DNA of 64,000 nt. Source: Rhodovulum sulfidophilum (lineage in GTDB: Bacteria; Pseudomonadota; Alphaproteobacteria; Rhodobacterales; Rhodobacteraceae). The notes under the pieces are model-generated. The model was not told the DNA's origin. It ran no database searches and was given only the letters and a program-made list of their open reading frames with translations. Position numbers and translations under genes: made by a program. Each line of letters starts with the position of its first letter. Positions within the stretch are counted from its first letter, which is position 1. This document shows positions 52,626-60,676 of the stretch, piece after piece. The DNA lies in assembly GCA_003241785.1 (NCBI GenBank), contig QFPW01000010.1, positions 62,001 through 126,000 on the forward strand. The letters run 5' to 3'.

Positions 52626-53831
52626 TCACCAGTTCAGCGACGACACCACGCGACGGCGCGGCATCGCGGCGGGAACCGGGACGGGAGTCTCCGTGCGCGG
52701 AGCCGGCTGAGGAACCGGGGTTTCCGCCAGGACGGTGACTGGCGCCCGGACCGCTGTCGGAAGATCCGGCATCGGGTCGGGCGGGGGCGCGAGCTCGGGA
52801 GTGGCCGGAGGAACCGGTGCTTCCGCGCGTTCGGGGACGTCCGGGATCACCGGAGCATCCGGCGTCACCGCTACCTCGAGGGAGGCGTCGGGCTCGGCGG
52901 GAGTTTCCGGCTCCGCCGCAGCCTCGAAAGAGGCGACGGGCGGCGCCGGAAGGTCCAGCGTGGCCGGCACCCAGGCGGGTCCGGAGACCAGCGCGGGCGA
53001 GGCCGCGACGATCGCGTCCTCGAGGGAGACCGGATCGACGACGTTCGAGAACAGGTTCCGGAGAGCCTGATACTCGGCCTCGACGATTGTCCCCTGCCCG
53101 TTCTGAAACGGCTCGAGAGCGGCGATGAAGCGCCGGAACATGCCCGTCTCGTCACAGAAGCCAAACCGTGTGAGGCGGTCGGAGATGCGACGAAACTTCG
53201 CGCGGATGCTCACCTTGAAGAACCCGTTCGGGACGAACCGGAGCTTCTCGGCGACCATGCCGAACTCCGCCCAGACGGAATTCAGCACCTGCTCGCGCAA
53301 GGAGTCGCGCGCGCCGCTCATCGTGTCGGCCTGGTCCTGGTCGGAACCGGAGACCCGGAAGACACTGAGGCTTCGGCCGAAGCGCATCTCGACGCGGCCG
53401 CGCGGAATGCGCGCCTCATTGATCTTCGCCGCGAAGTCCGGCCGATCCTGGGCGAGGTGGTTGACCCACTCGTCCACGAGCGTCTCGTAGTCGTCGAAGA
53501 ACCGCGCGAGATCCGCGTCGAATTCGCCGATGACGGCCTCGAGCTTCTTCACGGTCGTCTTCACGTCGCCGTTCGGCACGGCCCAGCCGTTGAGGAACCG
53601 AACGCCGGCGGAAGCACAGATCCGTTCGGCCTTGCCCCGATAGCGCGACAGAGGCCGAAGGACAGAGGGGTCGATGAGCTTCTTGGCACCGCGCGAGGCG
53701 GCGACCTCGGGCGGAAGCTCGTCGTCGTTGATCCCGACATAGTCGGCGGAATCCATGCGGGATCCGCCGCTCCAGATCTGGAAGAAGGGAAGGATGATGG
53801 TCACGTCGCGGAGGACGGAAACTCTGGTCAT
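52626..53831 (-). CDS. DUF3150 family protein
   Basis: A 401-residue protein, start ATG 53831 with GGAG. The folded part (1-270) contains RFLNGWAVPNGDVKTTVKKLEAVIGEFDADLARFFDDYE and ends in a long Pro/Ala-rich tail. DUF3150 sits between CobS and CobT in SXT/IncA/C recombination loci, and this gene has the same place. Function unknown; it may be a substrate or scaffold for the CobS/CobT pair. Confidence 0.75.
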   Translation of the reverse strand: MTRVSVLRDVTIILPFFQIWSGGSRMDSADYVGINDDELPPEVAASRGAKKLIDPSVLRPLSRYRGKAERICASAGVRFLNGWAVPNGDVKTTVKKLEAVIGEFDADLARFFDDYETLVDEWVNHLAQDRPDFAAKINEARIPRGRVEMRFGRSLSVFRVSGSDQDQADTMSGARDSLREQVLNSVWAEFGMVAEKLRFVPNGFFKVSIRAKFRRISDRLTRFGFCDETGMFRRFIAALEPFQNGQGTIVEAEYQALRNLFSNVVDPVSLEDAIVAASPALVSGPAWVPATLDLPAPPVASFEAAAEPETPAEPDASLEVAVTPDAPVIPDVPERAEAPVPPATPELAPPPDPMPDLPTAVRAPVTVLAETPVPQPAPRTETPVPVPAAMPRRRVVSSLNW

Positions 53832-53863
53832 GGGGTTGCTCCAATCGAAAGGGAAAGGAGGGA

Positions 53864-53901
53864 GACCCCCCACGAGCGGGAGAGATCTCCCGCTTGGGGT
53901 C
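53864..53901 (-). promoter_or_regulatory. hairpin in the leader of the DUF3150 gene
   Basis: Nested hairpin: GACCCC (53864-53869) with GGGGTC (53896-53901), inner AGCGGGAGA with TCTCCCGCT. The ACCCC/GGAG arm (53861-53869) can pair instead with GGGGT (53832-53836) and CTCC (53839-53842) around the Shine-Dalgarno and start, i.e. a possible two-state leader. Confidence 0.55.
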
Positions 53902-53905
53902 AGAG

Positions 53906-54898
53906 TCAGGCCGGCAGGCGGACCTGGTTGGGCATCATCGAGTCGAGGACCTTCTCCGCGACGGCGCGTTCAACGTCGTCGAGGCGGAAGAGGTAGGTCG
54001 GCTCGAGGGCCGGTCGGAGGATATCGAGCGACTGCGCCGCGAAGGTAATCCCGGAGATGCCGTAGCTTTCCGCCAGCCAGAGGCAGCGGAGAAGCGTCCG
54101 GGTCGACACCGGGATGGTGAGATCCGCCGCGACATCCATCGCCTTGGCCCGGGTGTCGTTCGCGAACTCGACCAGCTTGTGAACAAGCTGCCCCTCGAAG
54201 GCCGGGAACTTGCGCATCAGCAGCTCGAGCTCCTCGGCTTCGTCCATGTAGACGCATTCGAGGAACACGAACCGATCCAGAAACGCCGGGTCCTGCTTGC
54301 GCACGGATCCGGTGTACTGGCCGCCCCGATCGCCGCTGCCAGCCGAATTCGCCGTCACAACCAGACGGAAATCCGGATGCGGTTGGACGATTTCGTTGGT
54401 CGCCCTGATCGTCAGCGGGGCGCCGTCGAGGATGCCGTGCAGACCGGTGAGGTTGCTCGGACGACCACGGTCGATCTCGTTGATGAGAAGGACATGGCCG
54501 TTTTTCATCGCCTCGACCAACGGGCCGGGGGTGAAGGCGGTATCGCCGAAGGCGATATCGCGGGTGCCGATGAGATCCTCGATCTCGCTTTCGTAGTTCC
54601 AGTCGCAGGAAACCAGGGGAAGACCGAGGCGCGCGCAGAACTGCTCGATGACACTCGTCTTTCCGGACCCGAAGGGCCCATGGACGAACAGGCCGCCGAG
54701 AGGCGGTGTTGGCGAGCAGAAGAACGCGGTCAGCAACTTCACCTGTTCCATGCGGAACACGAAATCGTCGATCCGGCGCGGGGTGAGCGGGCTCGGGGGC
54801 ATGACCCCGACCGTCACCTCTTCCGGGATCGGCAGATTGAAGAGCTCGCCAAGGGACTGCTCGGTCACGGTGGCGTCGAAGGAAACCTGCATGTTCAT
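53906..54898 (-). CDS. CobS/MoxR-type AAA ATPase
   Basis: A 330-residue AAA+ ATPase: Walker A GPFGSGKT (74-81), Walker B HVLLINEIDRG near 130, sensor region VVTANSAG. It matches cobS of SXT/R391 and IncA/C elements, always with a VWA partner. ATG 54898 is preceded by GGAGAGACACACG. The first five codons (MNMQV) lie in the duplicated leader. Probable role: remodelling of recombination or DNA-maintenance complexes. Confidence 0.85.
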   Translation of the reverse strand: MNMQVSFDATVTEQSLGELFNLPIPEEVTVGVMPPSPLTPRRIDDFVFRMEQVKLLTAFFCSPTPPLGGLFVHGPFGSGKTSVIEQFCARLGLPLVSCDWNYESEIEDLIGTRDIAFGDTAFTPGPLVEAMKNGHVLLINEIDRGRPSNLTGLHGILDGAPLTIRATNEIVQPHPDFRLVVTANSAGSGDRGGQYTGSVRKQDPAFLDRFVFLECVYMDEAEELELLMRKFPAFEGQLVHKLVEFANDTRAKAMDVAADLTIPVSTRTLLRCLWLAESYGISGITFAAQSLDILRPALEPTYLFRLDDVERAVAEKVLDSMMPNQVRLPA

Positions 54899-54964
54899 CG
54901 TGTGTCTCTCCAGAAGAGGGGGAGACACACGTCCCCCGCGGGGATGAATGTCTCCCCGTGGGAT
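54883..54964. repeat. 82-bp leader duplication, copy A (before CobS)
   Basis: Nearly identical to 55463-55543 (one substitution and one 1-base indel). It contains the start ATG and first codons of the CobS gene and the two competing hairpins: GGGGAGACA/TGTCTCCCC (54919-54927 with 54949-54957, inner CCCCGCGGGG) versus GTGTGTCTC/GAGACACAC (54900-54908 with 54922-54930). Confidence 0.9.
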
Positions 54965-55008
54965 GGATGATGGATGGTGATCTCAGGCGCCGTGGGCGCC
55001 CGATAAGG

Positions 55009-55326
55009 TCAGAGATCCCGAGGGATCAGCCGGACCCGGTGTCGGGCCGTGTCGAGCGCGGTCCAGCATTGAGTCCACGGATAGGCGAAGCCGTTCCGTC
55101 GTGCCTCCAGCGTGACCCGCTCGGATCGAACCGGAGGGCAGAGCTGGTCGCGAAGCAGGCGCGTCCCACCCTCGCGCAACCAACGCTCGAGAAGAGCGGC
55201 ATAGTCCGCCGAGCGTTTCGCTTCCGTCTCGATGGCATCGAGAAGCGGGAGCGCGTAGACCGCGTTTCCGCCGTGAAACTCATTCGTCGCCCGCAACTGG
55301 GCGCGAAGGGCGTCGAGGGTGGTCAT
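55009..55326 (-). CDS. hypothetical protein
   Basis: A 105-residue helical protein, RLRAQLRATNEF-like N-terminus and LLERWLREGGTRLLRDQ in the middle. ATG 55326 overlaps the stop of the 51-residue gene upstream (ATGA). No family recognised. Part of the recombination operon. Confidence 0.6.
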   Translation of the reverse strand: MTTLDALRAQLRATNEFHGGNAVYALPLLDAIETEAKRSADYAALLERWLREGGTRLLRDQLCPPVRSERVTLEARRNGFAYPWTQCWTALDTARHRVRLIPRDL

Positions 55327-55478
55327 TGAAGCCTGCCCTCGGCCGATCGCCGCGTCTCGGCGGCTTTGGTCGCCGCGCGATCAATCGCGATCATGCCGAG
55401 AACGATGCACCCGGCGAGAGCCAGGAAGCACCCGCCGATCGCGACGGCGTCGAGGAAGGACCAAACCTGCATGTTCAT
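55323..55478 (-). CDS. 51-residue membrane peptide
   Basis: A short ORF starting at ATG 55478 in the second copy of the leader repeat: MNMQVWSFLD, then one membrane segment (AIGGCFLALAGCIVLGMIAI) and a charged tail. The leader, Shine-Dalgarno and first five codons match those of the CobS gene. It ends in ATGA with the next gene. Probably real because of the preserved signals and coupling. Confidence 0.55.
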   Translation of the reverse strand: MNMQVWSFLDAVAIGGCFLALAGCIVLGMIAIDRAATKAAETRRSAEGRLQ

Positions 55479-55543
55479 GTGTGTCTCTCCAGAGGAGGGG
55501 GAGACACACGTCCCCCGCGGGGATGAATGTCTCCCCGTGGGAT
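55463..55543. repeat. 82-bp leader duplication, copy B (before the 51-residue gene)
   Basis: Copy of 54883-54964. Competing hairpins: GGGGAGACA (55498-55506) with TGTCTCCCC (55528-55536), inner CCCCGCGGGG (55513-55522); or GTGTGTCTC (55479-55487) with GAGACACAC (55501-55509), which abuts the start codon. Confidence 0.9.
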
Positions 55544-55595
55544 AGGATGGATGAAGATCACGGACCCGCGCGGAGGCGGATCGGTGGTGGATGGA

Positions 55596-56561
55596 TCAGT
55601 CGGGCCGGCTGGCCCGGATCTGACAGCTGGTGCTCGAGGCCTTGCGGAACGGCGCGAGCAACGCGTCGTCGGAAGGATCGTCGCCCTTTGAGCGAGCGTA
55701 GGCCTTCCAGTCGACCGCGCCGGCCCGATCGGACCTGGTGACGCGGACGCCGGCGAACTCGCCAACCTTGAACTCACCGAGGATCTCGGGGAGCGGCGCC
55801 GAAATTTCGGCGATCTCCGCCTCGATCTCGGCGAGCGCGGCGGCGAGCGACGCCTGACGGTCGAGCAACGGAACAAGCTGACTTGCCCGGCTCTCCCAGA
55901 CCTGCGCGTCCTCCGGTGTCTCCGGAGCATAAACGTCGCGCTTCTTGTCCTTCGCGGGCTCGATGCCGCGCGAGACCGAGTCCATGAACGCCATCGCCTT
56001 GGCGGCGATATCGTCGTGAACGACCGGCTGCGCGGGGATCACCAGCACGCGATAGTCCGCGATGCGCGGTCCGTCGCGGCCCCAGACCGGATCGCCGAAG
56101 ACCAGATAGCCTTCGTTCGCGCCGGTGCAGAGGAGCTGCTGTTGGACCTGGAGCACATACGTCTGGGCCGAGTCGCTCTCGAGGCCGAATTGCTTGACCT
56201 CTTCGAACTTGCCTTCGGACGGGATCTTGAACTCCCAGGGGCGGCCGTAACGGTCGAGACCGTCAAGGGACGCCTTCAGGAAGGACAGATCCTCGTGCTC
56301 GACGCAGGCGGGGAAGAATCCCAGCTTGCGGGCGGCGCCGACGGTTTCGCGCAAGAGATGCTCGAACCGGCGGCCGCGGCGGACGTAGGGATTGAGATCG
56401 AGATTCTCAGGCTGCCTCAGACCCCGTTTCTCGGCCCAGAGCTGCCATCTCGTCTTGAAGGGAGATACGCCGAAGACAGCGGCGATCTCGGAAGCGGTGA
56501 CACCGGTGGCGCGCCAGGCGTGCCATTCCGAAGTCCCCTGATCGAGCTCAACGAATTTCAT
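55596..56561 (-). CDS. exo: YqaJ-type phage exonuclease (Exo)
   Basis: A 321-residue exonuclease. TSEWHAWRATGVTASEIAAVFG, GRRFEHLLRETV and LDGLDRYGRPWEFKIPSEGKFEE match the lambda Exo/YqaJ fold (quoted in parts), with catalytic Asp, Glu and Lys in D-GLDR...WEFKIP. It degrades 5' ends to give 3' single strands for Bet. GGAGAGG precedes ATG 56561. In SXT it sits next to bet and ssb as here. Confidence 0.88.
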   Translation of the reverse strand: MKFVELDQGTSEWHAWRATGVTASEIAAVFGVSPFKTRWQLWAEKRGLRQPENLDLNPYVRRGRRFEHLLRETVGAARKLGFFPACVEHEDLSFLKASLDGLDRYGRPWEFKIPSEGKFEEVKQFGLESDSAQTYVLQVQQQLLCTGANEGYLVFGDPVWGRDGPRIADYRVLVIPAQPVVHDDIAAKAMAFMDSVSRGIEPAKDKKRDVYAPETPEDAQVWESRASQLVPLLDRQASLAAALAEIEAEIAEISAPLPEILGEFKVGEFAGVRVTRSDRAGAVDWKAYARSKGDDPSDDALLAPFRKASSTSCQIRASRPD

Positions 56562-56585
56562 GACCTCTCCGAATAAGGAAGAACG

Positions 56586-56624
56586 GAGGGGCCACGCCTC
56601 CCATGAGGAGCTTCGCAGCCCCTC
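56586..56624 (-). promoter_or_regulatory. hairpin in the leader of exo
   Basis: GAGGGGC (56586-56592) pairs with GCCCCTC (56618-56624) around an inner CCTC-CCAT-GAGG hairpin. The arm beginning CGGAG (56584-56588) can pair with CTCCG (56567-56571), which contains the exo Shine-Dalgarno on the transcript. Confidence 0.5.
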
Positions 56625-56640
56625 GGAAGGGTTCAGTCGA

Positions 56641-57864
56641 TCACGCGGCTTGCCGCGTGTCCCGGGCGGTCGCGAGAGCGCCCTGGAAGTCGATGATCAG
56701 CGTCATCGCCTCGGCCATGGCCGTGTCGATACCTCCATCCCTGAGCTGGTTGGAGATATGGGTGACGGCCTGGTCGTACGACCGCGGCAGGGACCCGATC
56801 GCACGATCGAGCCAGGGCCCGACCTTGCCGGCCTTCGGCGAGTCCTGGATGGCGCGCGAAGCGGCCAGCACGGATTCGCCGAGACCCAGAAAGCGCGGGT
56901 CGAGCGACGCGGTCATATGGGCGCGCGCGGCGTCGAAACCACCCGTCGAAAGGGCGGCGTCGTTTTGCCGGGCGATCCACTCGAGCGTCTCGAGATCGAG
57001 CTGACCGAAGGATCGGGCACGCTCATTCTCGACAGGCCGTTGAGCCGATTCACCGCCGATCCTGGCAGGCTCGTCGGAGCGGGCACCCTCGGTCGAGGGA
57101 GCGACGTTCGACGGTTCCGAACCAGTCTCCGGGTTGGCGATCGGCGCCTCGGTGACGATCACCTCCGCGACCTCGCGTCCAGCCATCTCGTCGACGGTGA
57201 AATCGAGGGTCGGGAAGGCTTCGCGCAGCGCGGCGGCGACGGCGCACTTGCGCAGCATCATGAACGGCTTGTCCGCCCAGATCCGGGTGGGCACGCCGAA
57301 GTAGGCCGGCAGATTGCCATTGGCCTCCATGTTGCCGGTCCGTGCGACCGATTCCTTGAAGTAGAGGATCGCGGGAAACGCCGCCTTGTGCCCCGAGACG
57401 ATGCGATAGACCGTGATCTTCGCCCATTTCGGGTAGGTGACGTCCTTCGAGACGTCCTTCCACGTACCGTCGCGCCTGGCGCGGCCCTTGAAGGTCTCCG
57501 TGATCTCCGGCCCGAACTCCACCTCGTCCATGCCGGCGAAAGTGCCGGTGGCATGGGCGGTGTGAAGCAGACCGCGCTGGGTCAGCCAGACCTCATCCAC
57601 ATACCGATCCTCGTACTTTCCGCTGGGAAGGCGAACCGAGGTCTTCTGCGAGATGATGTTGACGTGGCCCTGGACGGCGACGAGACCGCGCGCCTTGGCC
57701 CAGTCATAGGCCATCAGGATCGACGCCGGGTCGGTGACGCCGCGGAACTCCGAGAGCAGCGCGTTCCATTCGGAAATCGCGATGCCGCGGTCCTTCGCGT
57801 CGGCTTCCGGAAAGGGAAGACGGGTCACGAGGCGGCCGGTGAAGTCATGGTTCTGGTTGGTCAT
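56641..57864 (-). CDS. bet: Bet/RecT-family single-strand annealing recombinase
   Basis: A 407-residue annealing protein. GHVNIISQKTSVRLPSGKYEDRYVDEVWLTQRGLL, ILYFKESVAR and WADKPFMMLRKCAVAAALREAFP (in fragments) are the Bet/RecT core; the C-terminus is a longer helical domain. Anneals strands made by Exo. The gene order ssb-bet-exo matches SXT/R391. ATG 57864 is preceded by CGGAG. Confidence 0.88.
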   Translation of the reverse strand: MTNQNHDFTGRLVTRLPFPEADAKDRGIAISEWNALLSEFRGVTDPASILMAYDWAKARGLVAVQGHVNIISQKTSVRLPSGKYEDRYVDEVWLTQRGLLHTAHATGTFAGMDEVEFGPEITETFKGRARRDGTWKDVSKDVTYPKWAKITVYRIVSGHKAAFPAILYFKESVARTGNMEANGNLPAYFGVPTRIWADKPFMMLRKCAVAAALREAFPTLDFTVDEMAGREVAEVIVTEAPIANPETGSEPSNVAPSTEGARSDEPARIGGESAQRPVENERARSFGQLDLETLEWIARQNDAALSTGGFDAARAHMTASLDPRFLGLGESVLAASRAIQDSPKAGKVGPWLDRAIGSLPRSYDQAVTHISNQLRDGGIDTAMAEAMTLIIDFQGALATARDTRQAA

Positions 57865-57884
57865 GTTCTCAAACTCCGATGGGA

Positions 57885-57922
57885 GGGGAGAACACGGCTC
57901 CCTTTGGGGAGATGTTCTCCCC
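57885..57922 (-). promoter_or_regulatory. hairpin in the leader of bet
   Basis: GGGGAGAAC (57885-57893) pairs with GTTCTCCCC (57914-57922), inner CTCCC/GGGAG. The arm GAGAAC (57888-57893) can instead pair with GTTCTC (57865-57870) directly before the bet start codon. Confidence 0.6.
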
Positions 57923-57982
57923 GTTGGGACAGATGGTCAGTCGCGCCGCGCGATCAGAGCGCGGGCACGGTCAGTTTCGGGG

Positions 57983-58399
57983 TCAGTCTTCCCCGAACGG
58001 TCCTTCGACGAGCGCGCCATTGGCGTGCTCATCGGATCTGGGAGCCTCACGTTCGCCCTTGGGCGCCGTCAGGATTTCGAGCGAGCCCGTTTTGCCCGCG
58101 ACGCGAACCTCGGCGCCGAAGCGCTCGATGTTCTTGTCGTCGGTCCACTTGCGGTAGCTGAGCTCACCCTCGACGTAGATCGGCGCGCCCTTCTTCGCGC
58201 GGGCCTTCGCGTATCTCGCGAGACCACCGAAGACGGCGACCGAATGGCCGGTGGCCACGTCGACCCATTCACCCGTATCCTTGTCGAGATACGAGCTGGT
58301 GGTGATGACCCGCAGATTGGCGACATCGTCGCCGGCGCGGGTCGCGCGAACCACGGCGTCCGAAGCGAGACGGCCGTGCAGAATGACCTTGTTGGCCAT
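57983..58399 (-). CDS. ssb: single-stranded DNA-binding protein
   Basis: A 138-residue OB-fold SSB: MANKVILHGRLASDAVVRATRAGDDVANLRVIT, GHSVAVFGGLARYAKARAKKGAPIYVEGELS (in fragments). The C-terminus ends VEGPFGED, acidic but without the DDDIPF tip of cellular SSB. GGAGG precedes ATG 58399. First gene of the recombination operon. Confidence 0.88.
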   Translation of the reverse strand: MANKVILHGRLASDAVVRATRAGDDVANLRVITTSSYLDKDTGEWVDVATGHSVAVFGGLARYAKARAKKGAPIYVEGELSYRKWTDDKNIERFGAEVRVAGKTGSLEILTAPKGEREAPRSDEHANGALVEGPFGED

Positions 58400-58933
58400 T
58401 GGAAACCTCCATGAAGTTGCAAGGTGTCGCACGACGACCAGGACGCGAGCGTCGCAGTCATCGTGTTGAAGAAGCGGAGATGCCGAAGGCATCCTCCAAA
58501 GCCGATGTCGGATTTCGCCGACACACCAGCGCAAGGCTGGAACGGTCACGAGGACCGCGGCTTTCCACGGAAGCCAGGACTTACGCGCCTGGTGCTCGCC
58601 CCAAATGGGACGTCCGCTGGCGGCCCAATCCGGAGAAGGTTCCGCGCGCCTCGGGGATCTCACCCGAAGATTTGCACATTTAGCGTTCTTTCGAATGCTA
58701 CCGATCCGAAGATCGGCCTCCACGAAACAGCGGAGAAAGTGCGCATAGTTCAGCCCGAAACCGCCGTCGTTGCAAGCGGAAATGGCGGCGAGAAAGGGCA
58801 CGAGGCTCGGTTCGACCCTTCTCGCCGCCGATCGCCTCGGCTGTGTCGATACGAGGCGACGCCACCCGCCTAGCATGCTCGAAAGAGCCGGTGCAATTCT
58901 CGGATCTCGACAGCCGGCTGATCGAGGCGCGCG
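58400..58933. other. non-coding region upstream of ssb
   Basis: About 530 bp without a convincing gene. It carries a hairpin at 58476-58497 (GGAGATGCC with GGCATCCTCC on the plus strand) whose transcript arm AUCUCC is complementary to the ssb Shine-Dalgarno GGAGGU. The operon promoter should lie here; I cannot place it firmly. Confidence 0.35.
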
Positions 58934-59176
58934 CTACCGGCCATCCGGGAAGCGGGGGTCGACCTGGGTGTTCTGGAAGCAGGAGGCGCAGCACCAGATG
59001 CACAGGAAGGTGGCCAGCGGCGCCGCGAGGATCCCGACGCTCTTCGCGATCACCAGGGTCCCCATCGTGGTCAGGATCATGCTGAGCAGAAAGAAGACCA
59101 CGTAGTAGGCGACGATGAACATCGCCCGCAGGAGGATCGTCGTGGCCACCGACATCCGCCGGAGAGCGACGCGCAT
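58934..59176 (-). CDS. small membrane protein
   Basis: An 80-residue protein with two membrane segments (LLRAMFIVAYYVVFFLLSMIL and TLVIAKSVGILAAPLATFLC), a Cys pair (IWCCASCF) and a short tail. GGAGTAGGGGC precedes ATG 59176, five bases after the upstream gene. Function unknown. Confidence 0.6.
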   Translation of the reverse strand: MRVALRRMSVATTILLRAMFIVAYYVVFFLLSMILTTMGTLVIAKSVGILAAPLATFLCIWCCASCFQNTQVDPRFPDGR

Positions 59177-59181
59177 GCCCC

Positions 59182-60039
59182 CTACTCCGCCGCGATCGCG
59201 CTACGGGACCGGTTCCGCGAGGCGCCTCGCCGCCCGGTCCCTTCCGGGGCTTCCGAGACCTCCTCGGCGATCTCGCCCGCGAGCTCCGGAGAGCCATCAT
59301 GCAGCACGGGAACCGCGATGTCCGGCGGCAGCTCGGCGGTGGTCGTGACGGCTACCTCGCTCTGGCGTTCGCGGCGCCGCTCGCTCCGTCGGGCGACATC
59401 GTGCCGACGCTGGGCATCGCGATCGGAGCTGGCCTTCGCGCGCGCCGTCGTCACCCTCTGCTTGGCCTCTATCACCACGGCGCGCAGCGACATGCTGGTA
59501 CGGTTCAGCGACCGTTGGGTATCTTCTTCCAGCTTCCGTAGAACGTTGCCATCCAAATCGCCCATGATCGCCATGAACTGCGCGTGGCGCAGCAGCCGAT
59601 CCGCCGAGAGGAAGCAGTCGAGGATTTGCTTGCCGCGCGGGCCGCTGATCTCGACATCGACCTTATAAGGGTTTCGATGCCGCGTGAGCTGAGCATTCGA
59701 CAGCATTTCGTACTGCGAAAGATCCTCGGAGATCTTCGCGCTAAGGTGCGCGATATGCTCGTCGAACTTGATCAGGTAGGCGTTGTAGTCGGCGCGGGCG
59801 CGGATCCAGTGCCGCGCCACGAGATCCAGGAAAACCGCGTAGGTCTGCGTGGTTTCGAACCAGCGCACGAACTGCTGGTGGATCGCGGGACAGTGCAACT
59901 CCGCCTCGATTGTGATCGTAGGAAGTTGCGGACGAAGAAAGTGTTTTCCCTTTAGATCTCGGTATGCCTCGAACTGATCAATTTCCGTCCGAAGATCGAA
60001 AGGCAGCCGGTCCGGCGCATGGGACATCGCTTCCGCCAT
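59182..60039 (-). CDS. possible AcaB-like (DUF1845) regulator
   Basis: A 285-residue protein, AGGGGAGTGTAG before ATG 60039. The core (60-190) is helical with FLDLVARHWIRARADYNAYLIKFDEHIAHLSAKI and LLRHAQFMAIMGDLDGNVLRKL; the C-terminus is basic then acidic. Its layout recalls DUF1845/AcaB proteins of IncA/C and ICEs. The assignment is weak; it might be a conjugation regulator located between TraG and the recombination operon. Confidence 0.4.
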   Translation of the reverse strand: MAEAMSHAPDRLPFDLRTEIDQFEAYRDLKGKHFLRPQLPTITIEAELHCPAIHQQFVRWFETTQTYAVFLDLVARHWIRARADYNAYLIKFDEHIAHLSAKISEDLSQYEMLSNAQLTRHRNPYKVDVEISGPRGKQILDCFLSADRLLRHAQFMAIMGDLDGNVLRKLEEDTQRSLNRTSMSLRAVVIEAKQRVTTARAKASSDRDAQRRHDVARRSERRRERQSEVAVTTTAELPPDIAVPVLHDGSPELAGEIAEEVSEAPEGTGRRGASRNRSRSAIAAE

Positions 60040-60184
60040 CTACACTCCCCTTTTTCACGCTTCGCGGAAACTTTGTCACCCTTGCGCGCCTCGGCGCAAG
60101 CGGCATCGTTTCGGGGAGTTCGATTTCTTGCAGTATCAACCTTTTTTTGCTACTAACGCTCCGTATCCGCAGGAGTGGACCGCG

Positions 60185-60649
60185 ATGGATAGTTTTATCT
60201 CCTTCCTGATCATCTATGGACCGAGCCCGGCACTGATCCTGCTCATCCTGGCAGCCGTGATCGTCGGTCTCATCTGGCTCGGTGTAACCCGACCGCGCCG
60301 GCGGCGGCGTCGGATCGGACGCGGGATCTACGTCGTGGGGAGTCATGCCGGCCGCTATGCGAGCCGGGGGTATCGAAACTCCGGTGCTGCAAAGACTTGG
60401 CGTCCGGACTGGGAGCGAGACGCATTCCCTTCGGTTTTTACTGATCCATCCAGCGACACCGATCCGTATCGGGTAGGCGCTTTGAATCCTTTCAGCGGAC
60501 GCTTCAATACCGGATCACCTAATGATTCCGATATCGATAGCAATCCATATACGGTAGGCGCTTGGAATCCTTTCACCGGTCGTGTCAATACTGGATCTAC
60601 CGATGACTTCGACGCTATGCCCCCGCCGATAGGATCGGAATACACGTAG
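60185..60649 (+). CDS. single-pass membrane protein with a C-terminal repeat
   Basis: A 154-residue protein; AGGAGTGGA before ATG 60185 decides the start over an upstream TTG. One membrane segment (ALILLILAAVIVGLIWLGV) is followed by a very basic patch (RPRRRRRRIGRG) and a C-terminus with two copies of DPYRVGALNPFSGRFNTGS-like units (second: NPYTVGAWNPFTGRVNTGS). No family recognised. It diverges from the AcaB-like gene and faces the end of traG. Confidence 0.6.
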   Translation: MDSFISFLIIYGPSPALILLILAAVIVGLIWLGVTRPRRRRRRIGRGIYVVGSHAGRYASRGYRNSGAAKTWRPDWERDAFPSVFTDPSSDTDPYRVGALNPFSGRFNTGSPNDSDIDSNPYTVGAWNPFTGRVNTGSTDDFDAMPPPIGSEYT

Positions 60650-60676
60650 GGCATCATAGGCAATTCCGAGACCTAT

